NCBI GenBank assembly: GCA_016717205.1
Contig: JADKGC010000002.1
Coordinates: 1,217,869-1,281,868 of the forward strand
Length of the DNA stretch: 64,000 nucleotides
Direction of reading: 5' to 3'
Source of the DNA: Candidatus Flexifilum breve
GTDB lineage: Bacteria; Chloroflexota; Anaerolineae; Aggregatilineales; Phototrophicaceae
The position numbers were made by a program, and so were the translations under genes. Position 1 is the first letter of the stretch; each line of letters opens with the position of its first letter. The notes beneath the pieces are model-generated. The model was given only the letters and a program-made list of their open reading frames with translations, ran no database searches and was not told the DNA's origin. This document shows positions 19,889 to 27,959 of this stretch, one piece after another.

Positions 19889-21067
19889 TTACGGGTTGCT
19901 GCTCGGGCGCGCGCCCAGCGTGACCGGGAGCGTCAGCTCTTCGCTGCCATTGCGGACAATCGTCATCTGCACGGTTTGACCGGGCTGCGTGTAGGCGGCG
20001 AGGTACGACACCAGCGAGCTCATGCCCGTGATCGGCGTGCCGTCCATTGCCGTGATGATGTCGACGTTCGTCGGCTGGATCACGCCGTTTTCGTCAATCG
20101 TCGCGTTGCGCGGCGGGTTCTGCAGGCCCGCCTGCCCCGCCGGGCCAGCCGGATCGGCGCTGGTCACGACGACGCCGCGCGCGTTGTTCGGCAGGTTGAG
20201 CGCCTCAATGTAGCCGAGGTTGATGTCCTGCCCGCCGATGCCGAGGTAGCTGTACTGCACCGAGCCACTGCTGATCAGCGTCTGCGCGACGCGCTGCGTC
20301 AGGTTGGACGGGATAGCGAAGCCGACGCCGGAATTGCTGCGCGACTGGCTCAGAATCTGCGCGTTCACGCCGATCACCTGCCCGTCGAGGTTGAGCAGCG
20401 GGCCGCCGCTGTTGCCGGGGTTGATCGCGGCGTCCGTCTGGATCACCGAGCCGATCTGATACTGGTTGAGGCCTTCAATGCGCCGCCCCAACGCGCTGAT
20501 GATGCCCGTCGTCATCGTCCACGGCTGGTTGAAGGGGCTGCCGATGGCGACCACTTCCTGACCGATGAACAGCGCGTCCGAATTGGCGAACGAGAGCGGG
20601 CGGAGCTGTTCCGCCGGGAGGTTGATTTGGACGACGGCGAGGTCGGAATCGAGGTCGATGCCGACGACTTCACCGCGCACAATCGTGCCGTCGATGAAGT
20701 TGACTTCTACCCGCGTCGCGCCTTCGACAACGTGCGCGTTGGTGACGATGTGCCCTTCGGTGTCGATCACAAAGCCGGTGCCCGTGCCTTCGATGATCTC
20801 ATCGCCGAGGCCGGAATTGCCCTGCACGCTGGGGTGCCGCGCCGTCACATTGATCGACACCACTGACGGCGTCACCGACTGGTACAACTGCGAGAGGACG
20901 ACTTCTTCTTGCGTGACGCTTTCCGGAAACAGAACCGGCTGTGGCGTCACGACCGGGAAACTAACAAAGGTGGTCTGCGCGGAGGTCGTGGTGACCGCCG
21001 TACCGACGTAAAACGCGGCGACGACCAGCGTCGCAATGACGAGAAATGTGCCAATTCGCTTGGACAT
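19889..21067 (-). CDS. HtrA/DegP-like serine protease with PDZ domain
   Basis: Envelope protease that degrades or refolds damaged exported proteins. 392 aa: N-terminal signal anchor (residues about 5-25), trypsin-like domain with the catalytic triad visible as NAHVV (His near 111), DSDLAV (Asp near 141) and GNSGGP (Ser near 220), then one PDZ domain (about 290-385) with the YLGIGG carboxylate-binding strand. One PDZ with a membrane anchor is the DegS/HtrA arrangement of Gram-positive and Chloroflexi proteins. Placement next to clpC makes this a quality-control neighbourhood. Confidence 0.9.
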   Translation of the reverse strand: MSKRIGTFLVIATLVVAAFYVGTAVTTTSAQTTFVSFPVVTPQPVLFPESVTQEEVVLSQLYQSVTPSVVSINVTARHPSVQGNSGLGDEIIEGTGTGFVIDTEGHIVTNAHVVEGATRVEVNFIDGTIVRGEVVGIDLDSDLAVVQINLPAEQLRPLSFANSDALFIGQEVVAIGSPFNQPWTMTTGIISALGRRIEGLNQYQIGSVIQTDAAINPGNSGGPLLNLDGQVIGVNAQILSQSRSNSGVGFAIPSNLTQRVAQTLISSGSVQYSYLGIGGQDINLGYIEALNLPNNARGVVVTSADPAGPAGQAGLQNPPRNATIDENGVIQPTNVDIITAMDGTPITGMSSLVSYLAAYTQPGQTVQMTIVRNGSEELTLPVTLGARPSSNP

Positions 21068-21227
21068 AGCTAAAGCGCCCCTTCAATTCATCTCAGCGTG
21101 TCTGAATCTTACGCTGCAATCTGTATTTTAGAACGCACGAATGAGGGGATTCTAAGACAACAATTAGCTGGATGTCAGATGAGTGTAAACTCGAATTTTA
21201 CATTTCCTCTCGGTATACTCACAACCA

Positions 21228-21306
21228 GTTAAAAGTCGAAAGTCGAAAGTCGAAAGTAAAATACAAGCCGATCCTACTTTCCACTTTTAACTTTTAACTT
21301 TTAACT
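21228..21306. repeat. Inverted repeat with internal tandem repeats
   Basis: GTTAAAAGTCGAAAGT (21228-21243) faces ACTTTCCACTTTTAAC (21276-21291) with one mismatch. Inside are three direct GTCGAAA units and, on the right, three CTTTTAA units. The RBS region of the 21323 gene lies just downstream. Confidence 0.65.
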
Positions 21307-21322
21307 CCGGAGCTTTTCCTCT

Positions 21323-23218
21323 ATGCCTCTGTTTGTCATCTTCATTTTCGGCGCGGTGATCATTGGTACGGGGGCGATGCTGTCGCCCGCGCTGCCCACC
21401 TCGCAGCCGCGTATCGGTCTGGCCGCCGCGCTCGGCCTTGGTCTGGTCATGGGCGGCTCGGTCGTCTGGTCGATGCTGTTCGGGTGGGACACCCTCGTCA
21501 TCAACTACATTCTGTTCGCCCTCGTCACAAGTATCTTCCTGTTTGGCACGCTCTCCTACGGGCAAAAGCGCGCCGAACAGCGCGGCGAAGAACTGCTGGA
21601 CGCCGATCAAGGTTGGACGAGTGGACGCGATTTGCTGCTATTCGCGCTGGCCGCCTTGATCTTCGTCATCCCCGCGCTGATTTTGCCCGTCCCGCTCGAC
21701 ACCGACGCGCAGGGCTTCGGCTATCTGGCGCTCATAGCCCGGCTCGGCGGCAGCTTCCAGACGCTTGCGCCGTTCCACCCGGAAGTGAGTTATCTGTATT
21801 CGCCGGGGCTATCGCTGCTCTCGGCGTATCTCTCCGGTCAGCTCTTGCAGACGATGAATAACGTGCAGTTCGGCATCGCCGCCGTGCTGGCCTTCATCCT
21901 GATCTGGCTGGCGTATGACTTCGGCTCGGAACTGCAAGACAAGCGGCTCGGGCGCGCGATGGCGCTCGCCATGCTGATCGGCGTGGGCACGCTGACCGCC
22001 TACATGGATTCGCATTTCACGACGCTGCTCGGATTGGTGTTCGCCTTCGCCTTCCTGATCTTCATGCTGCGCTATCTCAAACACCACTACACAGTCGATG
22101 CGATCTTCGGCGGGTTGATGCTGGGCGCGGTCGTGCTCAGCCACCCGGACACGACCATCATCCTCGGCCTCGGCTTCGCGCCGTGGCTGGCGACTATGTG
22201 GCTCGGTAAACCGCGCCCCACCCTTCGCGCGTGGCTGGTGATCGCGCTCGGCGTGCCGTTCATCGCGCTGATCGCCGTGCTGCCGTGGCTGAGCACGGTG
22301 CTGCCGCTGCTCGGCACGGAGATCGTCTCGCCGTTCCACCGCGATCCGTCGTACTGGACGGTGATGATCGTCTATCACGGCGTGATCATCGTGCCGATTG
22401 CGCTGCTGGGCGCGGTGATCGGTTTGCGCCAGCGCAACACGGCGGCGCTGCTCTCCGTCGGTTGGCTCGTCCTCGCCCTCGACTTTTCGACCACGGGGAT
22501 TCTGCCGTCGCTGCTCGGCGGGCTGCTCGCGCCCGTGCTGCGCTACGACTACCCCTTCAGCATCGCGTGGCATGCGCCGATCATCCCGTACACAATCCTT
22601 GGCGGCATTGCGCTGCTGTGGGTGTGGGATCGGTTCTTTGAGCAGCGCTTCGGCGTGACGCTGCATCGCGTCGCGCCTATAGCACTGGCCGCCGCCTGCG
22701 TCGTGCTGCTGATCGGCGGCGTGCTCACCCCGCAGTTAGTCGAAATCAGCAAGGATCAGATCAACTTTTTCGGCGCGTTCTCGTCGCACGCCGATGTCGC
22801 CGCGATGAACTGGCTGCGCACCAATACGCCGGAAGACGCCATCGTGCTCAATCACCCCGCGCCGCACGAAGCCGACTGGGTGCCCGTGATCGCGGAACGC
22901 AACAGCATTTACTTCCGCCCACAGCCGTTCTTTCAGGGCATGGAGGCGATCATCGCGGAGCAGGAACGGCTGCGCGCCTTCTGGGACAACCCCGCCGACC
23001 CGGCCAACGCCGATCTGCTACGGGAGTCCGGCGTCGACTATGTGATCGTGCCGCAGATTCTCACTGATCCGAACAGCATCGAAACGATGTACCGCTGGCG
23101 CGCACCCTTCACCGCCGAGTTCCCGATGCAGTCGGCGGTCGCTGACGCGCCGTACCTCGAACTGGTGTTTGATCAGGACGGGGCGCAGGTGTACCAAGTC
23201 GTAGAGAGCAGCCCGTAG
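21323..23218 (+). CDS. Polytopic membrane protein, GT-C-like
   Basis: 631-aa integral membrane protein with about 12-14 hydrophobic segments through residue 480, then a soluble extracytoplasmic C-terminal domain. The loop after the third or fourth helix holds the acidic pair PLDTDAQGF, and the tail begins VAAMNWLRTNTPEDAIVLNHP, a pattern seen in lipid-linked sugar transferases of the GT-C superfamily, where a tail domain follows the membrane core. This is a fold-level inference only; substrate and catalysis are unknown. ATG 21323 follows GGAGC. It is a stand-alone gene, followed by a MITE-like repeat. Confidence 0.7.
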   Translation: MPLFVIFIFGAVIIGTGAMLSPALPTSQPRIGLAAALGLGLVMGGSVVWSMLFGWDTLVINYILFALVTSIFLFGTLSYGQKRAEQRGEELLDADQGWTSGRDLLLFALAALIFVIPALILPVPLDTDAQGFGYLALIARLGGSFQTLAPFHPEVSYLYSPGLSLLSAYLSGQLLQTMNNVQFGIAAVLAFILIWLAYDFGSELQDKRLGRAMALAMLIGVGTLTAYMDSHFTTLLGLVFAFAFLIFMLRYLKHHYTVDAIFGGLMLGAVVLSHPDTTIILGLGFAPWLATMWLGKPRPTLRAWLVIALGVPFIALIAVLPWLSTVLPLLGTEIVSPFHRDPSYWTVMIVYHGVIIVPIALLGAVIGLRQRNTAALLSVGWLVLALDFSTTGILPSLLGGLLAPVLRYDYPFSIAWHAPIIPYTILGGIALLWVWDRFFEQRFGVTLHRVAPIALAAACVVLLIGGVLTPQLVEISKDQINFFGAFSSHADVAAMNWLRTNTPEDAIVLNHPAPHEADWVPVIAERNSIYFRPQPFFQGMEAIIAEQERLRAFWDNPADPANADLLRESGVDYVIVPQILTDPNSIETMYRWRAPFTAEFPMQSAVADAPYLELVFDQDGAQVYQVVESSP

Positions 23219-23221
23219 CTA

Positions 23222-23336
23222 AAGTAGGTTCTCGAAAGAACGCCAAGCATGGATGTAGGGGCGCACCTATGTGTGCGCCCGAAAATGGGCAGACACATAG
23301 GTCTGCCCCTACACGAAGACTTTCGAAAACCTACTT
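23222..23336. mobile_element. MITE-like element with 17-bp terminal inverted repeats
   Basis: Ends AAGTAGGTTCTCGAAAG (23222-23238) and CTTTCGAAAACCTACTT (23320-23336) match as inverted repeats with one mismatch. Inside are two hairpins, GTAGGGGCGCACC with GTGTGCGCCC and GGGCAGACAC with GTCTGCCCCTAC. CTA flanks both sides, a possible 3-bp target duplication. At 115 bp it is non-coding, so any transposase would act in trans. Confidence 0.7.
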
Positions 23337-23522
23337 CTAGTTCAAAACATGGCTGGCATTTGTAGGGATGGACTTGCCCCTCCCACTGGTTGGCGACGCT
23401 CTCTCATGTCTGCGACCGATCAAGCATCAAAAAATGAAGCTTCAGCGAGAAAAACCACCATCCCCCTGAACTGGCGTTACACTGCATGTATGTCAACGCT
23501 ATGGTTTCGGGAGAGCGGGCAC

Positions 23523-24008
23523 ATGAGCACGGTACAGACGAAATCCCAACTTTTCCTATCGCTGTCAGGTCTGCTGCGCCACCCGTCGATGCGTCCGCTG
23601 GTCCGTTTCGGCTCCCGGATGCATGTGTTCCTCTACCGCGTCACGGGTGGGAAAGCCCAGATGGCCCAATATCCCACCATGCTGCTCACCGTCCGCGGAC
23701 GCAAGACCGGCAAGCTCTTCACCACCCCGCTGATTTACGTTCAGGATCAAGACCGCTATGTGATCGCCGCCGCCTATTCGGGCAGTGACCGCGATCCGAT
23801 CTGGTGGTTGAACTTACAAGCCCATCCGGAAGCTGAGCTGCAAGTGCTGAATCAGCGGTTGAAGGTGCGGGCTGCCTTAGCCTTACCCGCCGAACGTCAG
23901 CGGCTGTGGCAAAGTCTCTCCGCCATGTACCCGTACTTTACCGATTATGAAGCCCGCACCACCCGTGAAATCCCGATCATCGTGCTCACTCCTATCATCG
24001 AGGCGTAA
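23523..24008 (+). CDS. Deazaflavin (F420)-dependent nitroreductase family protein
   Basis: 161 aa, split beta-barrel fold of the DDN/DUF385 family, which uses reduced F420 to reduce various acceptors. Family landmarks: LTVRGRKTGKLFTTPLIYV, the YVIAAAYSGSDRDPIWWLNLQAHPEAELQV core and a final MYPYFTDYEARTTREIPI. The open frame extends back to 23349, but TACACT at 23478-23483 looks like a -10 box, and ATG 23523 follows GGGAGAG, so the shorter start is chosen; ATG 23490 is the alternative. A second, shorter family member is at 38894-39220. Confidence 0.85.
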   Translation: MSTVQTKSQLFLSLSGLLRHPSMRPLVRFGSRMHVFLYRVTGGKAQMAQYPTMLLTVRGRKTGKLFTTPLIYVQDQDRYVIAAAYSGSDRDPIWWLNLQAHPEAELQVLNQRLKVRAALALPAERQRLWQSLSAMYPYFTDYEARTTREIPIIVLTPIIEA

Positions 24009-24166
24009 AAGCGGATTTCAAGAACCCGAGAAATGCGCGATCTGCGCGGCGCTCAAGTCAATTCTCGGAAATCGACCTTACGGCTGAAAGCAGTGCAACC
24101 CCATAGCACCAGAACCCCGTGTTCTACGGTACACTGTAGGCAGTAAACGCTAGCTTCTGGATACAC

Positions 24167-25258
24167 ATGTCAGATTACCGCGACGACGACGCGCAGTTCA
24201 AAGACTGGCTGAACAAGCGTCCACCCGAAAACGAAGATGAAAATGTCCCCGCTTCGGTGACATTCATGGAAATGATGCGCCGCACCGCGGCCAAGGCGAA
24301 TGCGCCCGTGCCGCGCGTCGAACCGACGCCCGACCCGAATGATCTGCCGCCCGCGCCCCCGGTCGACGCTGCGCCGCCGGCAGGGGTGGAAGCGGCCCCG
24401 ACTGCGCCCACCCAGACGGGGGGTGGAGCACCACCGCCGCCCAACAAGGGCAGCGGCAAGGGGGACGGCAACGGATCGCCGCGCCGCTCACAGCGTGGTC
24501 AGAAGCGCGTGCGCCGCCGCTTGAGTATGGTGGGCGGCTTTCTGCGCTCGATCATCGTGGTGGTGGTCGCCGCCGGGTTAATGGCGACGATCTTCACGTG
24601 GTGGACGCCGAATGGCTTCATCGCCGATGGTGTGCGCGCCGAACTGAGCATCGTCATGGCGACGCAGGCCGTGCCGACCATCGTCCCGACGTCCCAACCC
24701 ACGCCCAACTGGGCGATGCGCATCGGCATCGTGTCCGGTCATCGCGGGCCGGAGGACGACCCCGGCGCGGTGTGTCCCGATGGCCTGACCGAAGCGGAGA
24801 TCAACTTCGCGGTAGCACAGCGCGTGGTCGATTCGCTGCGTGGCCTCGGCTACACCGTCGATCTGCTCGACGAGTTCGACCCGCGCCTGCAAAATTATCA
24901 GGCGGCGGCGCTCGTCTCGATTCACGCCAACACCTGCCAATCGTGGGGCATTGAAACGGTCTCCGGCTATCTGATCGCGGCGGCGGCGGCGCGGATTTCG
25001 GCGCGCGGCAATGACGACGCGCTGGTCGAATGTATCGCCGGGACGTATGCCGCCTCGACGCAGCTCCAGCGGCGCACGGGCGTCACCATCGACATGACCG
25101 ATTACCATTCGTTCCGCGAAATTCACCCGCTTACACCCGCGGCGATCATCGAACTCGGTTTCATGCTGGCGGATCGGGATCTGTTGGTGAATCGTCAGGA
25201 AGATATGGCGCGCGGCATCACCGACGGCGTGCTGTGCTACCTCAGCCCGCCCGTATGA
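24167..25258 (+). CDS. N-acetylmuramoyl-L-alanine amidase (Amidase_3), membrane-anchored
   Basis: Cleaves the amide bond between muramic acid and the stem peptide in the cell wall. 363 aa: a Pro/Ala-rich, apparently disordered cytoplasmic N-terminus (1-120), a basic stretch (RRSQRGQKRVRRR) and one membrane helix (about 123-145), then the catalytic domain. Zinc ligands appear as GIVSGHRG (His), LTEAEIN (Glu) and SIHAN (His), and IIELGFM supplies the catalytic Glu. The long cytoplasmic tail with DUF-like low complexity is unusual and could tether the enzyme to a cytoplasmic partner (inference). Confidence 0.85.
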   Translation: MSDYRDDDAQFKDWLNKRPPENEDENVPASVTFMEMMRRTAAKANAPVPRVEPTPDPNDLPPAPPVDAAPPAGVEAAPTAPTQTGGGAPPPPNKGSGKGDGNGSPRRSQRGQKRVRRRLSMVGGFLRSIIVVVVAAGLMATIFTWWTPNGFIADGVRAELSIVMATQAVPTIVPTSQPTPNWAMRIGIVSGHRGPEDDPGAVCPDGLTEAEINFAVAQRVVDSLRGLGYTVDLLDEFDPRLQNYQAAALVSIHANTCQSWGIETVSGYLIAAAAARISARGNDDALVECIAGTYAASTQLQRRTGVTIDMTDYHSFREIHPLTPAAIIELGFMLADRDLLVNRQEDMARGITDGVLCYLSPPV

Positions 25259-25640
25259 GGCCAGATCAGATGCGGTTTACTAGATGCCTGCTTTTCGCCT
25301 GAGTAGGGGCAAAGTGCGTAGAACACTGTGAAAATAGGTTACAGGTCGGTTTTGGGATTTTGCGGACGCGATAAATCGCGTCCCTACGAGAAGATTGTCT
25401 TTGTGTAGGGACGTAATTCATTGCGTCCGCTGCCCCCAAACAGACTTCAGGCTATTCTGCGGAGCTACCAGACACTCGGAATCTTGCTTCAGTGCTGTGT
25501 CCGGTAAATCGTCGAATATAGGATGTAGGGCCGCACAACTCGTGCTCCCCGACGAACAAGCCCCGCATGTGCAAACACTTGTTGGGCAGAGCAATGCGTT
25601 TCATGTATCGTTAGCGGTCTGGACACTGGAGTTCGTTCTG
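25259..25640. other. Intergenic region with one long inverted repeat, no gene seen
   Basis: 382 bp. At 25362-25430, two arms of about 26 bp face each other: GCGGACGCGATAAATCGCGT continuing into CCCTAC, and GTAGGGACGTAATTCATTGC continuing into GTCCGC. The ORF that spans the rest has no recognisable product before the ATG at 25641. Confidence 0.6.
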
Positions 25641-25991
25641 ATGGCCAAAGAAATCGTGATGTATCTGCGCACCTCGCCGTGCCCGTTCGTGACCACGGCC
25701 AAGCGCGTCCTCAACGAGCATGCGCTCGACTACCGCGAAGTGTTCATCGACAAGGACGCCGATGCCCGCCAGCGCGTGCTCGACTGGACAGGCTTCCTCT
25801 CCGTCCCGACGATAATCGTCGCGGAACCGGGCGACATTCTGCCGCCGGAGACGCCCGCGCCGCTCGCCAAAGGCGCGAGTCCGCGTGGCATTGACCGCGG
25901 CATCATGATCACCGAGCCGAGTTTTCAGGAACTGGAAACGTGGCTGCATAAGCACGGCTTCATCCCTGCCGACGCGCTCACCAGCGCGTGA
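25641..25991 (+). CDS. Glutaredoxin-like protein, monothiol
   Basis: 116-aa thioredoxin-fold protein. The active-site region reads TSPCPFVTTAK, so only the first Cys of the glutaredoxin CPYC motif is present (CPFV); there is no other Cys, so dithiol chemistry is excluded. Conserved LDYREVFIDKD and FLSVPTIIV (cis-Pro loop) support the fold. The segment after the cis-Pro replaces the usual GG with EPGDILPPETP. ATG 25641 follows a CTGGAG element; the upstream extension of the open frame lacks family similarity. It sits just before tRNA-Ser on the same strand. Confidence 0.8.
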   Translation: MAKEIVMYLRTSPCPFVTTAKRVLNEHALDYREVFIDKDADARQRVLDWTGFLSVPTIIVAEPGDILPPETPAPLAKGASPRGIDRGIMITEPSFQELETWLHKHGFIPADALTSA

Positions 25992-26034
25992 TGCGAGGGT
26001 AAAATCCGCTATACTCAAGGGCGGGACGCTCTGT

Positions 26035-26040
26035 TATAAT
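26035..26040 (+). promoter_or_regulatory. -10 box of the tRNA-Ser promoter
   Basis: A perfect TATAAT 14 bp upstream of the tRNA. The hexamer 17 bp further up (TACTCA) matches TTGACA poorly. Confidence 0.5.
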
Positions 26041-26054
26041 CGCGCCAATCGCTT

Positions 26055-26139
26055 GGAGAGGTCGCATAGTGGTTTAGTGCGCACGCTTGGAAAGCGTGTA
26101 AGGGTAACACCTTCGCGGGTTCGAATCCCGCCCTCTCCG
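26055..26139 (+). tRNA. tRNA-Ser (anticodon GGA)
   Basis: 85-nt gene. Acceptor stem GGAGAGG pairs with CCTCTCC, with G as discriminator base (26139). The anticodon stem CACGC/GCGTG encloses loop TTGGAAA, giving anticodon GGA, which reads UCC and UCU. A long variable arm (TAAGGGTAACACCTTC) marks a class II tRNA, and GCGGGTTCGAATCCCGC is the T arm. The 3' CCA is not encoded. Confidence 0.97.
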
Positions 26140-26143
26140 CTTC

Positions 26144-26174
26144 ACACGCCGCGCACAGGCGTGTTTTTATTTTT
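26144..26174 (+). terminator. Intrinsic terminator of tRNA-Ser
   Basis: ACACGCC (26144-26150) pairs with GGCGTGT (26158-26164) across a 7-nt loop, followed by TTTTATTTTT. Confidence 0.85.
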
Positions 26175-26176
26175 GC

Positions 26177-27055
26177 GTGTGCGGGAAAAATCTTATTATC
26201 GGCTTAGCCCTCGGGCTCGTGCTCACGTCCGCCATCATGCACGCTACGTGGAACTTCCTCGCCAAGCGTATCGGCGGCGGCATGTCTTCGATCTGGCTGT
26301 TCAGCACGCTCGCTTCCGTCATCTACCTGCCCATCGTCATCGTGATCATGGTCGTACAGCAGCCGATTTTTGCGCCGGATGCGCTGTTAGCGTTCGTCGG
26401 CTCGGTGCTGCTGCACATTGCCTACTATTTCCTGCTGCAGCGTGGCTACAGCACGGGCGGGTTGTCGCTGGTCTACCCGCTGGCACGCGGATCTGGCCCG
26501 GCCTTATCAGTGATCGGCGCGATTGTACTGCTGGGCGAAACGCCGAGCGGGGCGCAGTTGGTGGGCGCGCTGCTGGTCAGCATCGGCGTGCTGATTTTGA
26601 CGGGCAACCCGCTGACTTTATTCCGGCGTGATAATCGCGCCGCCATCGCCTACGCGCTGCTGTGCGGCCTGTCGATTGCCGCCTATACGCTGTGGGACAA
26701 AATCGCCGTCAGTTCGATCATGCTGTCGCCGATTCTGCTCACATGGGGCGGCAACGTCGCGCAGATGATCCTGCTCGCGCCCGCCGCCGTGAAAAGCTGG
26801 AGCACGGTTAAGGCATCATGGCGTGAACACCGCGGCGCGGTGCTCAGCATCTCCATCCTCGATTCGCTCTCCTACATCCTGTTCCTGATCGCCTTGACCT
26901 TCAGCGCGGTGAGCGTGCTCGCGCCGCTGCGCCAAACCAGCATTCTGATGGGCGCGCTGCTCGGCATCAGCTTCCTCGGCGAAGAGGTCTCGCGGCGCCG
27001 CTTCGGCGGCATTGGCATCATGCTGGCGGGCGTCATGGCGCTGGCGCTCGGATAA
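26177..27055 (+). CDS. EamA/DMT-family permease
   Basis: Inner-membrane transporter of the drug/metabolite superfamily, about 292 aa with ten predicted helices in two EamA repeats (about 10-140 and 155-290). Characteristic segments: MHATWNFLAKR at the end of helix 1, LVYPLARGSGPALSVIGAIVLLGE and the matching LAPLRQTSILMGALLGISFLGE in repeat 2. The start is uncertain: GTG 26177 gives a complete first helix but lies 3 bp after the tRNA terminator without an evident RBS; GTG 26219 or ATG 26237 are later options. Substrate unknown. Confidence 0.8.
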   Translation: MCGKNLIIGLALGLVLTSAIMHATWNFLAKRIGGGMSSIWLFSTLASVIYLPIVIVIMVVQQPIFAPDALLAFVGSVLLHIAYYFLLQRGYSTGGLSLVYPLARGSGPALSVIGAIVLLGETPSGAQLVGALLVSIGVLILTGNPLTLFRRDNRAAIAYALLCGLSIAAYTLWDKIAVSSIMLSPILLTWGGNVAQMILLAPAAVKSWSTVKASWREHRGAVLSISILDSLSYILFLIALTFSAVSVLAPLRQTSILMGALLGISFLGEEVSRRRFGGIGIMLAGVMALALG

Positions 27056-27128
27056 CGTCACTTGATCTCATGCGCGGAGACTGATTTAATACTCAGCTCG
27101 ACTTGCTCAGCGAAAGGGACAGAAGCCC

Positions 27129-27959
27129 ATGCGGATTCCCGTGGAAGCGCCCTCGACGGCGCATCTCTTTCCCCTCATGCGCGCGGAACTGCTGCGCGTA
27201 CTGAACAGCCTCAGCGCTGACCAATGGAGCGCGCCGACGGCGTGCGCGGGGTGGTCCGTGCGCGATGTCGCGCTGCACATCCTCGGCGACGATGTGGGTT
27301 TGCTCTCCGGCTTGCGGGATGCAGATAATCCGCGCCGCCAGTTTAACACCTTTGCCGATTTAATCAGTTTCATCAATGAGCGGAATGGCGTGTGGGTCGA
27401 GGCGACCCGGCGCATGAGCCGCCCGGTGCTGCTGTCGCTGCTCGATTTTCTCGGCGCGCAGTGGGCAGAGTATGCCGCCTCGGTTGATCCGGCAGCGCCC
27501 GCTGGCCCCATCGGCTGGACGGGCAATGATCAGGATCCCATGGGCTTACACATTGCGCGCGAACTCACCGAGTACTGGATGCACCACCAGCACATTTGCG
27601 AGGCGGTCGGCGTGACCAGCCTCAAAGACGAACGCTTTTTCCACGCCGTATTGAGCACCTTCATTCACTGCCTGCCGCGCACCTATGCGGCGACCGCCGC
27701 GCCAAACGGGACGCTCGTCCAGGTGGTGATTACCGGGACAGGCGGCGGCACCTGGCAGCTCGTGCGCGAAGCGGATCGCTGGCGCTTGTATACGCAGACC
27801 GATTTGGTACCGACCAGCGTCGTCACGCTCGATGCCGACACCGCCTGGAAGCTGTTCACCAAAGGACTCGATCCCGCGGCCATCAGCGCGGGGCTGCACG
27901 TCGAGGGCGATCAGCGTTTGGGACGCGTCATGGAGACGGCTATCGCTATCATCGCGTGA
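27129..27959 (+). CDS. Maleylpyruvate isomerase/DinB-like family protein
   Basis: 276-aa protein of the MDMPI group (mycothiol-dependent maleylpyruvate isomerase-like). The N-terminal four-helix bundle carries the first metal-site His in CAGWSVRDVALHILGDD (residues about 38-54) and the later pair in HHQHICEAVG (about 147-156); a C-terminal beta-rich SCP2-like domain follows (VVITGTGGGTWQLVREADRWRLY). It suggests a low-molecular-weight thiol enzyme, but many members have unknown substrates and do not prove mycothiol use. Its TGA stop abuts, with no gap, the stop of the convergent gene. Confidence 0.75.
   Translation: MRIPVEAPSTAHLFPLMRAELLRVLNSLSADQWSAPTACAGWSVRDVALHILGDDVGLLSGLRDADNPRRQFNTFADLISFINERNGVWVEATRRMSRPVLLSLLDFLGAQWAEYAASVDPAAPAGPIGWTGNDQDPMGLHIARELTEYWMHHQHICEAVGVTSLKDERFFHAVLSTFIHCLPRTYAATAAPNGTLVQVVITGTGGGTWQLVREADRWRLYTQTDLVPTSVVTLDADTAWKLFTKGLDPAAISAGLHVEGDQRLGRVMETAIAIIA

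Noticed and set aside
21228..21306. Repeat before the membrane gene as a replication iteron array
   Set aside because: Only three short units on each side and no AT-rich unwinding element or initiator gene nearby.
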